A program made the translations under genes and the position numbers. The notes below the pieces were generated by a model, which worked only from the letters and a program-made list of their open reading frames with translations, had not been told where the DNA came from and did not search any database. Shown in pieces: positions 9,876-16,976 of a DNA stretch of 64,000 nucleotides. Source of the stretch: Roseateles toxinivorans (GTDB lineage: Bacteria > Pseudomonadota > Gammaproteobacteria > Burkholderiales > Burkholderiaceae_C); the NCBI RefSeq assembly GCF_004362525.1, contig NZ_SNXS01000002.1, positions 62,001 to 126,000 of the forward strand, read 5' to 3'. Numbering within the stretch: the first letter of the stretch is position 1; each line of letters starts with the position of its first letter.

Positions 9876-9891
9876 GTGAAGTCTCTGTGAA
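9876..9891 (-). promoter_or_regulatory. CreB box (cre tag) upstream of small ORF-creD
   Basis: On the minus strand the sequence reads TTCAC-AGAGAC-TTCAC, a perfect match to the published CreB direct-repeat consensus TTCAC-N6-TTCAC. It starts one base past the creC stop codon and lies about 93 bases before the small ORF. This implies that creD has its own CreB-activated promoter, separate from creBC transcription, as in E. coli. No clear -10 hexamer stands out downstream. Confidence 0.85.
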
Positions 9892-9892
9892 G

Positions 9893-11323
9893 TCAGCCCA
9901 TCAACCGGGGTAGGGACAGCACCGCCACCGCCCCGCCCTCATCCGCATTGCGCAGGCTGACCCGGCCGTCGTGCAGGGCCGCAATCTCCTTGACGAAGGG
10001 CAGGCCCAGGCCGGTGCTCTTGCGCTGGGTGTGGGGGCGGGCCAGCGAGTAGAACTTCTCGAACACCTTGTCGTCGGCATAGTCGGGGATGCCAGGGCCC
10101 TGGTCTTGCACAACCACATCGGCGCGACGGGCATGCAGCTGCAAACCCACGGTGATCAGGCTGCCTGAGGGCGAGAAATCCAGCGCGTTGTCGAGCAGAT
10201 TGCCGACCGCGCGGCGCAGCAGGAAGGCGTCGCCGAGCACCTGCGCGTCGTCGCCGGCCAGCAGCTGCACCTGGATGCGGCGTGGCGCACCAGCGGCCGA
10301 GGCGCTGGCGCAGATATCGTCCAGCAGCGCGCGCAAGCCCACCGGCTGCGGATGCTCCAGGCTGCGGCGCGACTCCAGTGCGGCCAGCTCCATCATCCGG
10401 TCCACCAGCTCCTGGATGCGCTGGGTTTCGCGCTCGATATTGCCAACGAAGCGCTGGCGGTCGCTGTCGGCCATCGGTTCATGCAAGAGCTCGGCCGCGC
10501 CGCGTATCGCCGACAGCGGGCTCTTCAGCTCATGGGTCAAGGTCTGCACATAGTCGGCCACATAGTTGCGGCCGGCCAGCGCATCGCGCATCTCGGCATA
10601 GGCCGCGCCAAGCGTGCCCCAGGCGCGGCGGGACAGCCGCGGCAGGCTGAAGCTGCGCTGGGCGCGCACAAAGCGTAGATAGTCGGCCGCAAAGCCCCAG
10701 GGCCGCACCAGCCAGACCGAGAGGATCAGCATCAGCACCAGCACGGCGGCCACCGAGGTCAGGCCCACCAGCAGGGTCTTCTGCCGCGCCGCCTGCACGA
10801 ACTGGCCGAAGCTCTGCGTCGGCTTGCCCACGGTCACCGCGCCGGCAATGCGGCCCTGCAGCCGTATCGGCGCGGCCACATACATCACCGAGGTGCTGGT
10901 CTGGCCCTCGACATCGGGCGTCAGCCTTGCGCCGTACTCCCCGGCCAGGGCCAGCTTGACGTCGCGCCACTGCGAGAAATCGGCGCCCTCGAAGCGGCCG
11001 GTCGAGTCGAGCAGCACCCGGCCGGCGGCGTCCACCACGGTGGCGCGCAGCTCGATGCGGGTCTTCTCGAAGCCGAAGATGTCGGCCTTGATGCGGCGCT
11101 CGTGGAGCGACTGGAACACCGGTTTCAGCGCCCTGGTGTTGATCACATCGGTGGACTGCTGCTCGATCAGGCTGGCCAGCAGATGCGCCGTCTCGACCAT
11201 CGACTCCTCGGCCGATTCGCGGTAGCGCGGATCGATGTCACCGAGCAGGCGCCACATCAGCAGCGCCAGGCCCAGGGCATAGGCCAAGAGGACGGCGACG
11301 AAGACGCGGTTGCGTTGGCTCAA
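9893..11323 (-). CDS. creC: Sensor histidine kinase CreC
   Basis: Inner-membrane sensor kinase that phosphorylates CreB. The 476-residue protein has a membrane helix at residues 7-25, a periplasmic sensor region, and a second helix at 185-206. An H-box with His264 (TLTHELKSPL) follows, then N, G1 (DQGPGIPD) and G2 (STGLGLPF) boxes of the ATPase domain. The start is TTG: the creB stop codon TGA is in the same frame a few codons upstream, so no ATG is available, and the weak start implies coupling to creB translation 9 bases away. The CreB box for the next genes begins immediately after its stop. The signal sensed is not evident from the sequence. Confidence 0.93.
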   Translation of the reverse strand: MSQRNRVFVAVLLAYALGLALLMWRLLGDIDPRYRESAEESMVETAHLLASLIEQQSTDVINTRALKPVFQSLHERRIKADIFGFEKTRIELRATVVDAAGRVLLDSTGRFEGADFSQWRDVKLALAGEYGARLTPDVEGQTSTSVMYVAAPIRLQGRIAGAVTVGKPTQSFGQFVQAARQKTLLVGLTSVAAVLVLMLILSVWLVRPWGFAADYLRFVRAQRSFSLPRLSRRAWGTLGAAYAEMRDALAGRNYVADYVQTLTHELKSPLSAIRGAAELLHEPMADSDRQRFVGNIERETQRIQELVDRMMELAALESRRSLEHPQPVGLRALLDDICASASAAGAPRRIQVQLLAGDDAQVLGDAFLLRRAVGNLLDNALDFSPSGSLITVGLQLHARRADVVVQDQGPGIPDYADDKVFEKFYSLARPHTQRKSTGLGLPFVKEIAALHDGRVSLRNADEGGAVAVLSLPRLMG

Positions 11324-11332
11324 GCGGCTGTC

Positions 11333-12052
11333 TCAATGAGGGGTCGAGTGAAGGACGGCCGGCAGGTCTTCTGCCAGCGCATAGCCGGTGCCGCGGTGCG
11401 TGCGTATGGCCTCCAGCTGCGGGGCGATCACCTTCAGCTTGGCGCGCAGCGTCTTCACATGGGCATCGACGGTGCGGTCCAGGCTGTCGCTGTGATCGTC
11501 CCAGACCTGGGCCAGCAAGGCGTCGCGGGTGAACACGTGGCCGGGGCGGCGCATCAGGGCCTTCAGCAGGCCGAACTCGTAGCGCGACAGGTCCAGCGGC
11601 CGGCCATAGAAGCGGATCTGGCGCCGGCCCTCGTCGAGCTCGAACACCGCGCTGGGCGCAGGCGCCGAAGCGCTCTTGCCGGCCCGGCGCAGCACGGTGC
11701 GCACCCGCGCCACCAGCTCGCGCGGCGAGAAGGGCTTGGCCACATAGTCGTCGGCGCCCAGCTCCAGGCCGACGACGCGGTCGATCTCGGCGCCGCGCGC
11801 GGTCAGAAAGACCACAGGCACCTCGATCAGGCTCTGGCGCAGCCGCTTGAACAGCTCGAAGCCGTTCATGTCCGGCAGGCCCACATCGAGAATGATCAAC
11901 GCCGGCACGCGCTGGGCCACCGCCGTGAGGGCTGCCTCGGCGGTCGCGCACCACAGCGCTTCGAAGCCATCGGTGCGCAGCGCGTATTGCAGCGTGTCGG
12001 CGATGCCGGGCTCGTCTTCGACGATCAGGATCAAGGGCTTGATTGGCATCAT
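11333..12052 (-). CDS. creB: Response regulator CreB
   Basis: OmpR-type response regulator of 239 residues. The receiver domain (residues about 7-120) has the acidic pair at Glu12-Asp13, the phosphate acceptor Asp56 (ILDVGLP) and the conserved Lys in YVAKPFSPREL. The C-terminal winged helix (about 135-232) contains the RTVDAHVKTLRAKL recognition region. It is first in the creBC unit and is transcribed away from a MATE gene, with 48 bases between the start codons. No ribosome site precedes the double ATG; instead a TATGAT hexamer ends 6 bases before it, so the transcript may be leaderless. The second ATG at 12049 is an equally possible start. Confidence 0.93.
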   Translation of the reverse strand: MMPIKPLILIVEDEPGIADTLQYALRTDGFEALWCATAEAALTAVAQRVPALIILDVGLPDMNGFELFKRLRQSLIEVPVVFLTARGAEIDRVVGLELGADDYVAKPFSPRELVARVRTVLRRAGKSASAPAPSAVFELDEGRRQIRFYGRPLDLSRYEFGLLKALMRRPGHVFTRDALLAQVWDDHSDSLDRTVDAHVKTLRAKLKVIAPQLEAIRTHRGTGYALAEDLPAVLHSTPH

Positions 12053-12058
12053 GGGCAA

Positions 12059-12064
12059 ATCATA
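12059..12064 (-). promoter_or_regulatory. Candidate -10 element for creB
   Basis: TATGAT on the minus strand, six bases before the first creB ATG, so that transcription would begin at or next to the start codon. No good -35 hexamer is visible at 16-18 bases upstream, which keeps the confidence low. Confidence 0.4.
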
Positions 12065-12100
12065 CGCAGACGGTGCGCGGAGCACGCAGGCCGAGGCATG

Positions 12101-13468
12101 ATGCCCGCCATGTCGTCCGCACCCCAAGCCGCGTCACCGCGCCTGCTCACCCTCGCCTGGCCCCTGTTTCTCGAACTCTGGCTGGCCATTGCCGTGGGCA
12201 TGGTCGGCACGGTGCTGGCCGGGCGCATGTCCGACAGTGCCGGTGGCGCCTTCGCGCTGGCCAACCAGGTCTCGGCCACGCTGTTCATCCTGTTGCGCAT
12301 CATCGGCGCCGGGGTCAGCGTGGTGGTCACGCAAAGCCTGGGCGGCGGCCGACGCGACACCGCCGACCAGGTGGCCCGCGCGGTGCTGGGCGCCAGCAGC
12401 TGGATAGGCCTGGGCACGGCCCTGCTCGCGCTGGTGGGTGCCGGGCCCCTGCTGCGCCTGATGAATGCGCCGGCCGAGGTGCTGCCTCTCGCCACCGTGT
12501 TTCTGCAGTCGCTGTGCGTGGCGATGCTGCTCGATGCCTGGAACGCCTCGATGGCCAGCGTGATGCGCGCCCATCTGCGCACCCGTGACACGCTGGCCGT
12601 GTTCGTCGCCATGCATGTCTGCCACCTGGCCCTGGCCTGGCCACTGATGCAGCGCATGGGCCTGCCCGGCTTTGCGCTGGCGCTGGCGATCAGCCGGGCG
12701 CTGGGCCTGGCGCTGCACCTGTGGCTGTGGCGCACGCGGCTGGGCATCCGCCCCTCGGCCGCCGACTGGTGGCGCCTGCCCCGGCGCGAGCTGGCCGCGG
12801 TGCTGCACATCGGCCTGCCCGGCGCGGCCGAGAACATCGCCTACCGGCTGGCTTTCATGGTCAGCGTCGCGGTGGCGGCCCTGCTGGGCACCCAGGCGCT
12901 GGCGACCCAGGCCTATGCGCTGCAGCTGATGTATGGCGTGCTGCTGTTCGGTCTGGCCACCGGCTTTGCGGTGGAGATCGTCGTCGGCCACATGATAGGC
13001 GCCGGGCGCCTGCACCAGGCGCACCGGCTGGTGCGGCGGGCGCTGGCGCGCGGCCTGGCCGTCAGCACGATGGTGGCGCTGTGCGCCGCGCTGGCCGCGC
13101 CGTGGATGCTGGGCTGGTTCACGCAAGACCCGCAGATCATCGCCACCGGCACCACGCTGATGTGGATCACCGTGCTGCTGGAGCCGGGCCGCACCTTCAA
13201 CCTGGTCGTCATCAACGCGCTGCGCGCGGCCGGCGATGCCCGCTATCCGGTGGTGGCCGGTGCAGCCTCGATGCTGCTGGTGCTGGCCGGCGGCAGCTGG
13301 GTGCTGGGCATCTATTTCGGCTGGGGCCTGGCCGGGCTGTGGATCGCCTATGCCGCCGATGAATGGATACGCGGCCTGCTGATGTGGCGGCGCTGGGCCA
13401 CGCTGGGCTGGCTGCCCCACGCCCGCGCGGCGCACCGGCGGCTGCGCGCGGCCAATGCGGCGGCCTGA
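12101..13468 (+). CDS. MATE family multidrug/toxin efflux transporter
   Basis: Inner-membrane antiporter of 455 residues with about twelve hydrophobic helices in two homologous halves, as in MatE (PF01554) proteins. It begins with RLLTLAWPLFLELWLAI and carries typical conserved stretches such as LANQVSATLF in the first half and GLPGAAENIAYRLAF at the start of the second. Substrate cannot be told from sequence; cationic drugs or dyes are usual. The frame stays open far upstream through creC/creB, but that part is antisense. Candidate starts are ATG at 12098, 12101 and 12110, preceded by GAGG. The 3' end faces the glucokinase-RpiR gene with only 5 bases between the stops. Confidence 0.88.
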   Translation: MPAMSSAPQAASPRLLTLAWPLFLELWLAIAVGMVGTVLAGRMSDSAGGAFALANQVSATLFILLRIIGAGVSVVVTQSLGGGRRDTADQVARAVLGASSWIGLGTALLALVGAGPLLRLMNAPAEVLPLATVFLQSLCVAMLLDAWNASMASVMRAHLRTRDTLAVFVAMHVCHLALAWPLMQRMGLPGFALALAISRALGLALHLWLWRTRLGIRPSAADWWRLPRRELAAVLHIGLPGAAENIAYRLAFMVSVAVAALLGTQALATQAYALQLMYGVLLFGLATGFAVEIVVGHMIGAGRLHQAHRLVRRALARGLAVSTMVALCAALAAPWMLGWFTQDPQIIATGTTLMWITVLLEPGRTFNLVVINALRAAGDARYPVVAGAASMLLVLAGGSWVLGIYFGWGLAGLWIAYAADEWIRGLLMWRRWATLGWLPHARAAHRRLRAANAAA

Positions 13469-13473
13469 GTGGC

Positions 13474-15393
13474 CTAGCGGCTGTGCGAGGTCAGTCGTGC
13501 CAGCGGTCCGGCCAGGCTGACGCCCGGCGCGGCACGGCGGGCACCGGTGGGTGGCTGCGGCGTCACGGGGCTGGCATCCGACTCGTCGAGGCGCTCGTCG
13601 GCCGGGCCGCTGAGCAGGCCCACCCCATCGGGGCTGCGGCGCATGGCCACGCCGACGGCCAGGATGTCGATCACCAGCAGGTGCAGGATGCGGCTGACCA
13701 TCGGCAGATGGGTGGCCACGTCTTCCACATGGTCGACGATCAGCGCGGCATCGGCCTTGCGCGCCAGCGGTGACTGGCTGGCGGTGATGGCGACCACGGC
13801 CGCGCCGCGCTCGCGCGCCTTCTCGGCCACCTCCAGCAGCTCGGGCAGCTTGCCGCCGCTGCTGATGATCACCGCCACATCGCCCGGGTTCAGTACCGAG
13901 GCGGCGAGCAGCTGCAGACGCGGGTCGGTGTAGGCGCCGCTGGACACGCCGAAGCGCAGGAACTTGAACTGCGCGTCCTGGGCCACCACGCCGTAATGGC
14001 CGACGGCATAGAACTCGACCCGCTTGGCATGGATCAGCAGCTGGATCGCCCGATCGATCATGTCGCGGTTCAGCTCGCTGCGCACCTGCAGGATGGCCGA
14101 GGCGGTGTTGCCCAGCACCTTGGCGCCGAGCTCCAGCATCGAATCGTCCTGCGTGACCTGGGTGTGGGTGACCGGCACCGTGCCGGTCAGGCCCGAGGCC
14201 AGGCGCAGCTTGAAGTCGGACAGGCCTTCGCAACCCAGCGAGCGGCAAAAGCGGATCACCGTCGGCTGGCTGACCTGCGCGGCGCGCGCGATCTCCGCGA
14301 TCGGGTCGTTCAGCACCGAGCGCGCATGGGCCAGCACATGCTCGGCCACTCGCAGCTCGGCCGGTGACAGCTCGGCACGGGCGCGGCGGATCTGCCCGAG
14401 GATGGCCGAGCCGGGCTCGGTCTTCAGCGCGCGCAGCTGGGCGTCCAGGATCGCCGAGGCGCCGCTGAAGGTGGCGTGCTCGGCGGTGATGACATAGGTC
14501 GGTATCGCGGCCACGTACTGGCTGAAACGGCCCTTGTCCTCGAAGCGGGCACGGAATGGCGAGCGGTCGAAATACTCGCCCAGCCGCGGCACGATGCCGC
14601 CGCCGATATAGATGCCGCCCAGCGCGCCCAGGGTCACCGCCAGATTGGCGGCGGCCGTGCCGAGCAGCGCGCAAAACACATCCAGCGTGTCCACGCAGAC
14701 CGGGTCGGTGCCGTCAAGCGCCCGGCGGGTGATCTCGGGGGCATGCAGGTCTTCGCCGGCCACGCCGCCATGCTCGGCCAATGCGCGGTACATCAGCTCC
14801 AGGCCCGGGCCGGAGACCAGGCGCTCGAAAGACACATGCTCGAAATGCTTCCAGGCAAAGCGCAGCACCGCGATCTCGCGCTCGTCATGCGGCGCGAAGC
14901 TGGTGTGACCGCCCTCGGTGCCGAGGGCCACCCAGCCCTCGCCGGCCGGGATCAGGCCCGACACGCCCAGGCCGCTGCCCGGGCCCAGCACGCCGATGAC
15001 GCTCTGCTTGCTCGCGTCACCGCCGCCGATCTGGCGCCGGTCACGGCCAGACAGCCGCGGCACCGCCATCGCCAGCGCGGTGAAGTCATTGACCACCACC
15101 AGGGTGTCCAGACCCAGCTGCTGGCGCATCTGCTCGATCGAGAACTGCCAGTGGTAGTTGGTCATGCGCACCTGGTCGCCATCGACCGGGTTGGCAATGG
15201 CCACGCCGGCATGCTCCACCTGCACCGGCGGCAGCATCGCCAGATAGCCCTTCACCGCGGCATGGAAGTCGGTGTAGTCGGCGCAGCGCAAGGACTGCAC
15301 ATGGCTGAACTCGCCCTGCGCCGTTTCCAGTGCGAAGCGGGCATAGGTGCCGCCGATGTCGGCAATCAGGCGCGGGCTGTCAAAGGCGAGCAT
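13474..15393 (-). CDS. Bifunctional glucokinase / RpiR-family transcriptional regulator
   Basis: A 639-residue fusion known from Burkholderiales. Residues 1-325 are a glucokinase, phosphorylating glucose to glucose-6-phosphate: ATP site ADIGGTYARF (11-20), catalytic base Asp103 in VNDFTAL, and the GTEGGHTSF sugar-binding segment at 158-166. Residues about 330-410 are an RpiR helix-turn-helix (recognition region QPTVIRFCRSLG). Residues about 440-580 are a SIS sugar-phosphate-binding domain (SSGGKLPELL). The last 50 residues look disordered. The regulator half resembles HexR, which controls Entner-Doudoroff genes; HexR-like palindromes lie upstream of this gene, before the divergent second glucokinase, and before the TonB receptor. 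The protein could therefore couple glucose phosphorylation to gene control. Autoregulation is inferred. Confidence 0.93.
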   Translation of the reverse strand: MLAFDSPRLIADIGGTYARFALETAQGEFSHVQSLRCADYTDFHAAVKGYLAMLPPVQVEHAGVAIANPVDGDQVRMTNYHWQFSIEQMRQQLGLDTLVVVNDFTALAMAVPRLSGRDRRQIGGGDASKQSVIGVLGPGSGLGVSGLIPAGEGWVALGTEGGHTSFAPHDEREIAVLRFAWKHFEHVSFERLVSGPGLELMYRALAEHGGVAGEDLHAPEITRRALDGTDPVCVDTLDVFCALLGTAAANLAVTLGALGGIYIGGGIVPRLGEYFDRSPFRARFEDKGRFSQYVAAIPTYVITAEHATFSGASAILDAQLRALKTEPGSAILGQIRRARAELSPAELRVAEHVLAHARSVLNDPIAEIARAAQVSQPTVIRFCRSLGCEGLSDFKLRLASGLTGTVPVTHTQVTQDDSMLELGAKVLGNTASAILQVRSELNRDMIDRAIQLLIHAKRVEFYAVGHYGVVAQDAQFKFLRFGVSSGAYTDPRLQLLAASVLNPGDVAVIISSGGKLPELLEVAEKARERGAAVVAITASQSPLARKADAALIVDHVEDVATHLPMVSRILHLLVIDILAVGVAMRRSPDGVGLLSGPADERLDESDASPVTPQPPTGARRAAPGVSLAGPLARLTSHSR

Positions 15394-15506
15394 GTCAGTG
15401 GAATGAGGCGTTGGGCGTTAGGGGCAGCACTGCTGCGGTCGATTATGGGGCAGCCCGCCGACAGCCCAGCCGGTGAAGAACCCGGCCTTCCTTTTGACGC
15501 CCAACG

Positions 15507-15521
15507 TGTAGCTTGACTACA
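15507..15521. promoter_or_regulatory. HexR/RpiR-like operator, copy 1
   Basis: TGTAGCTTGACTACA, a palindrome with perfect 5-base arms (TGTAG/CTACA), 113 bases upstream of the glucokinase-RpiR start. It resembles the HexR consensus TGTARTWWWAYTACA. Expected to serve autoregulation of the fusion gene. Confidence 0.65.
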
Positions 15522-15592
15522 GATATTCCGAGCCTGATCAGCGCCTCTCAGGTTCATTCCACCCATGTCGTTTCCGCCTATTGCCTTTGCAA

Positions 15593-15607
15593 TGTAGTTT
15601 AGCTACA
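15593..15607. promoter_or_regulatory. HexR/RpiR-like operator, copy 2
   Basis: TGTAGTTTAGCTACA, the same palindrome, ending 13 bases before the proposed start of the second glucokinase. At that position a bound repressor would block transcription of the plus-strand gene. The 227-base gap between the divergent glucokinase genes holds copies 1 and 2 and no reading frame of note. Confidence 0.65.
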
Positions 15608-15620
15608 TTTCAACCGAACA

Positions 15621-16676
15621 GTGCCAACCCCGTGGCCGATCCAACCCAAGAGCACCGTGCCAGCCCCAGCTCAACCCCCACTCTCCAGCGCCGCCAGCGC
15701 CAGCCACCCCTGGCTGGTGGCCGATATCGGCGGCACCAATGCCCGCTTTGGCTGGGTAGATGGCCGCAGCGAGGCCGTCCAGCATGTGCGCACCCTGTCC
15801 GTGCCCGACTTCAGCGACCCGGCCGCAGCGGCGCAGGCCTATCTGGCGCAGCTGAACACTCTGTTGGGCAGCGATTTCCAGCCGCCGCACCGTGCCGCCT
15901 TTGCCGTGGCCACGGCCGTGGCCGGCGACCGCATCGAGCTGACCAACAGCCACTGGAGCTTCTCGCGCCAGCAGGTGCAGAGCGAACTCGATCTGCAGGC
16001 GCTGCTGGTGCTCAATGACTTCGAGGCGCTGGCACTTTCGCTGCCGCGCTTGCAGCCCACGCAATGGCGGGCCCACGGCGCGGCGCCACTGCACCAGGGC
16101 ACGCTGGCGGTGATAGGCCCCGGCACCGGCCTGGGCGTGGCCGGCGTGCTGCAGACCTCCGCCGGCTGGGTGGCCCTGGCCAGCGAGGGCGGCCACGCCA
16201 CCCTGGCGGCCGGCGACGAGTTCGAGAGCGCGCTGCTGGCCCGCGTGCGGCAGGACTTTCCGCACGTCTCGGCCGAGCGCCTGCTGTCCGGCATTGGCCT
16301 GCCGGTGCTGCACGGCGCGCTGGCCGATGTGTTGGACCAAGCGTCCCCGCCACTGAGCACCGAGCAGATCGTCGCCCTGGGCCTGTCGGGCGCCGACCCG
16401 CTGTGCGCCCAGAGCCTGGACATGTTCTGCGCCCTGCTCGGCAGCTTCGCCGGCAATGTGGCCCTGACCCTGGGGGCCCGCGGCGGCGTCTATATCGGCG
16501 GCGGCATCGTGCCGCGCCTGGGCGAGATGTTCTTCGCCTCGCGCTTTCGCGAACGCTTCGAGGCCAAGGGGCGCTTTCGCAGCTACCTGGAAGAAATCCC
16601 GACCGCCCTGATCACCGACACCCTGGCGGCACTGACCGGCGCGGCCCTGGCCATCGAGCAATACCGCCAGGCCTAG
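15621..16676 (+). CDS. glk: Glucokinase (stand-alone)
   Basis: Second glucokinase of 351 residues, homologous to the N-terminal half of the divergent fusion gene. It has the ATP site ADIGGTNARFG at residues 34-44, the catalytic base Asp133 in VLNDFEALAL, and the sugar-binding segment ASEGGHATL. The C-terminal GARGGVYIGGGIVPRLG segment matches the fusion closely, so the two genes probably arose by duplication. There is no ATG; the GTG at 15621 is used here, but a GTG at 15657 would give a shorter N-terminus nearer the usual glucokinase length. Neither has a strong ribosome site. A HexR-like palindrome sits directly upstream and another 24 bases downstream. Confidence 0.9.
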   Translation: MPTPWPIQPKSTVPAPAQPPLSSAASASHPWLVADIGGTNARFGWVDGRSEAVQHVRTLSVPDFSDPAAAAQAYLAQLNTLLGSDFQPPHRAAFAVATAVAGDRIELTNSHWSFSRQQVQSELDLQALLVLNDFEALALSLPRLQPTQWRAHGAAPLHQGTLAVIGPGTGLGVAGVLQTSAGWVALASEGGHATLAAGDEFESALLARVRQDFPHVSAERLLSGIGLPVLHGALADVLDQASPPLSTEQIVALGLSGADPLCAQSLDMFCALLGSFAGNVALTLGARGGVYIGGGIVPRLGEMFFASRFRERFEAKGRFRSYLEEIPTALITDTLAALTGAALAIEQYRQA

Positions 16677-16700
16677 GCACTACAAGCAGCTCGATTCAAA

Positions 16701-16715
16701 TGTAGTTTGGCTACA
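16701..16715. promoter_or_regulatory. HexR/RpiR-like operator, copy 3
   Basis: TGTAGTTTGGCTACA, third copy of the TGTAG-N5-CTACA palindrome, in the 300-base region between the second glucokinase and the TonB receptor. It ties receptor expression to the same regulator. Confidence 0.6.
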
Positions 16716-16844
16716 AAACAACACCCAAAGCGGTGCACCATCGGTACGGCAGAGGTCGATGAAATCCCTTTCACCATAGAGCAATGCGAACCAAAGCTGT
16801 GCATTCACTCAGATAAAAATGCACCTTTTAGGGTTTGTATCGGG

Positions 16845-16872
16845 TTGATAAATCATCTAGTTTAAGTACAAA
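16845..16872 (+). promoter_or_regulatory. Candidate sigma-70 promoter for the TonB receptor
   Basis: TTGATA and TACAAA separated by 16 bases, about 105 bases before the receptor ATG, in an AT-rich patch unusual for this DNA. The patch is also flanked by the inverted pair GTTTGTA (16833) and TACAAAC (16867). The 300-base gap holds no gene; apart from this and operator copy 3 nothing else stands out. Confidence 0.35.
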
Positions 16873-16976
16873 CTTGCATCAAGGTCCTGATAGGGCCACC
16901 GGTTCCGGGTTCCTTTTGACCGCTCGCGGGCAGGTCACTGGGATGTGTAGTTCGAGTGAGATCTAGGAGACAAGAG

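Noticed and set aside
11102-12100. Possible long N-terminal extension of the MATE protein
   Set aside because: The frame is open but lies antisense to creC and creB and encodes nothing like a MATE protein; transporter homology starts at about 12110.
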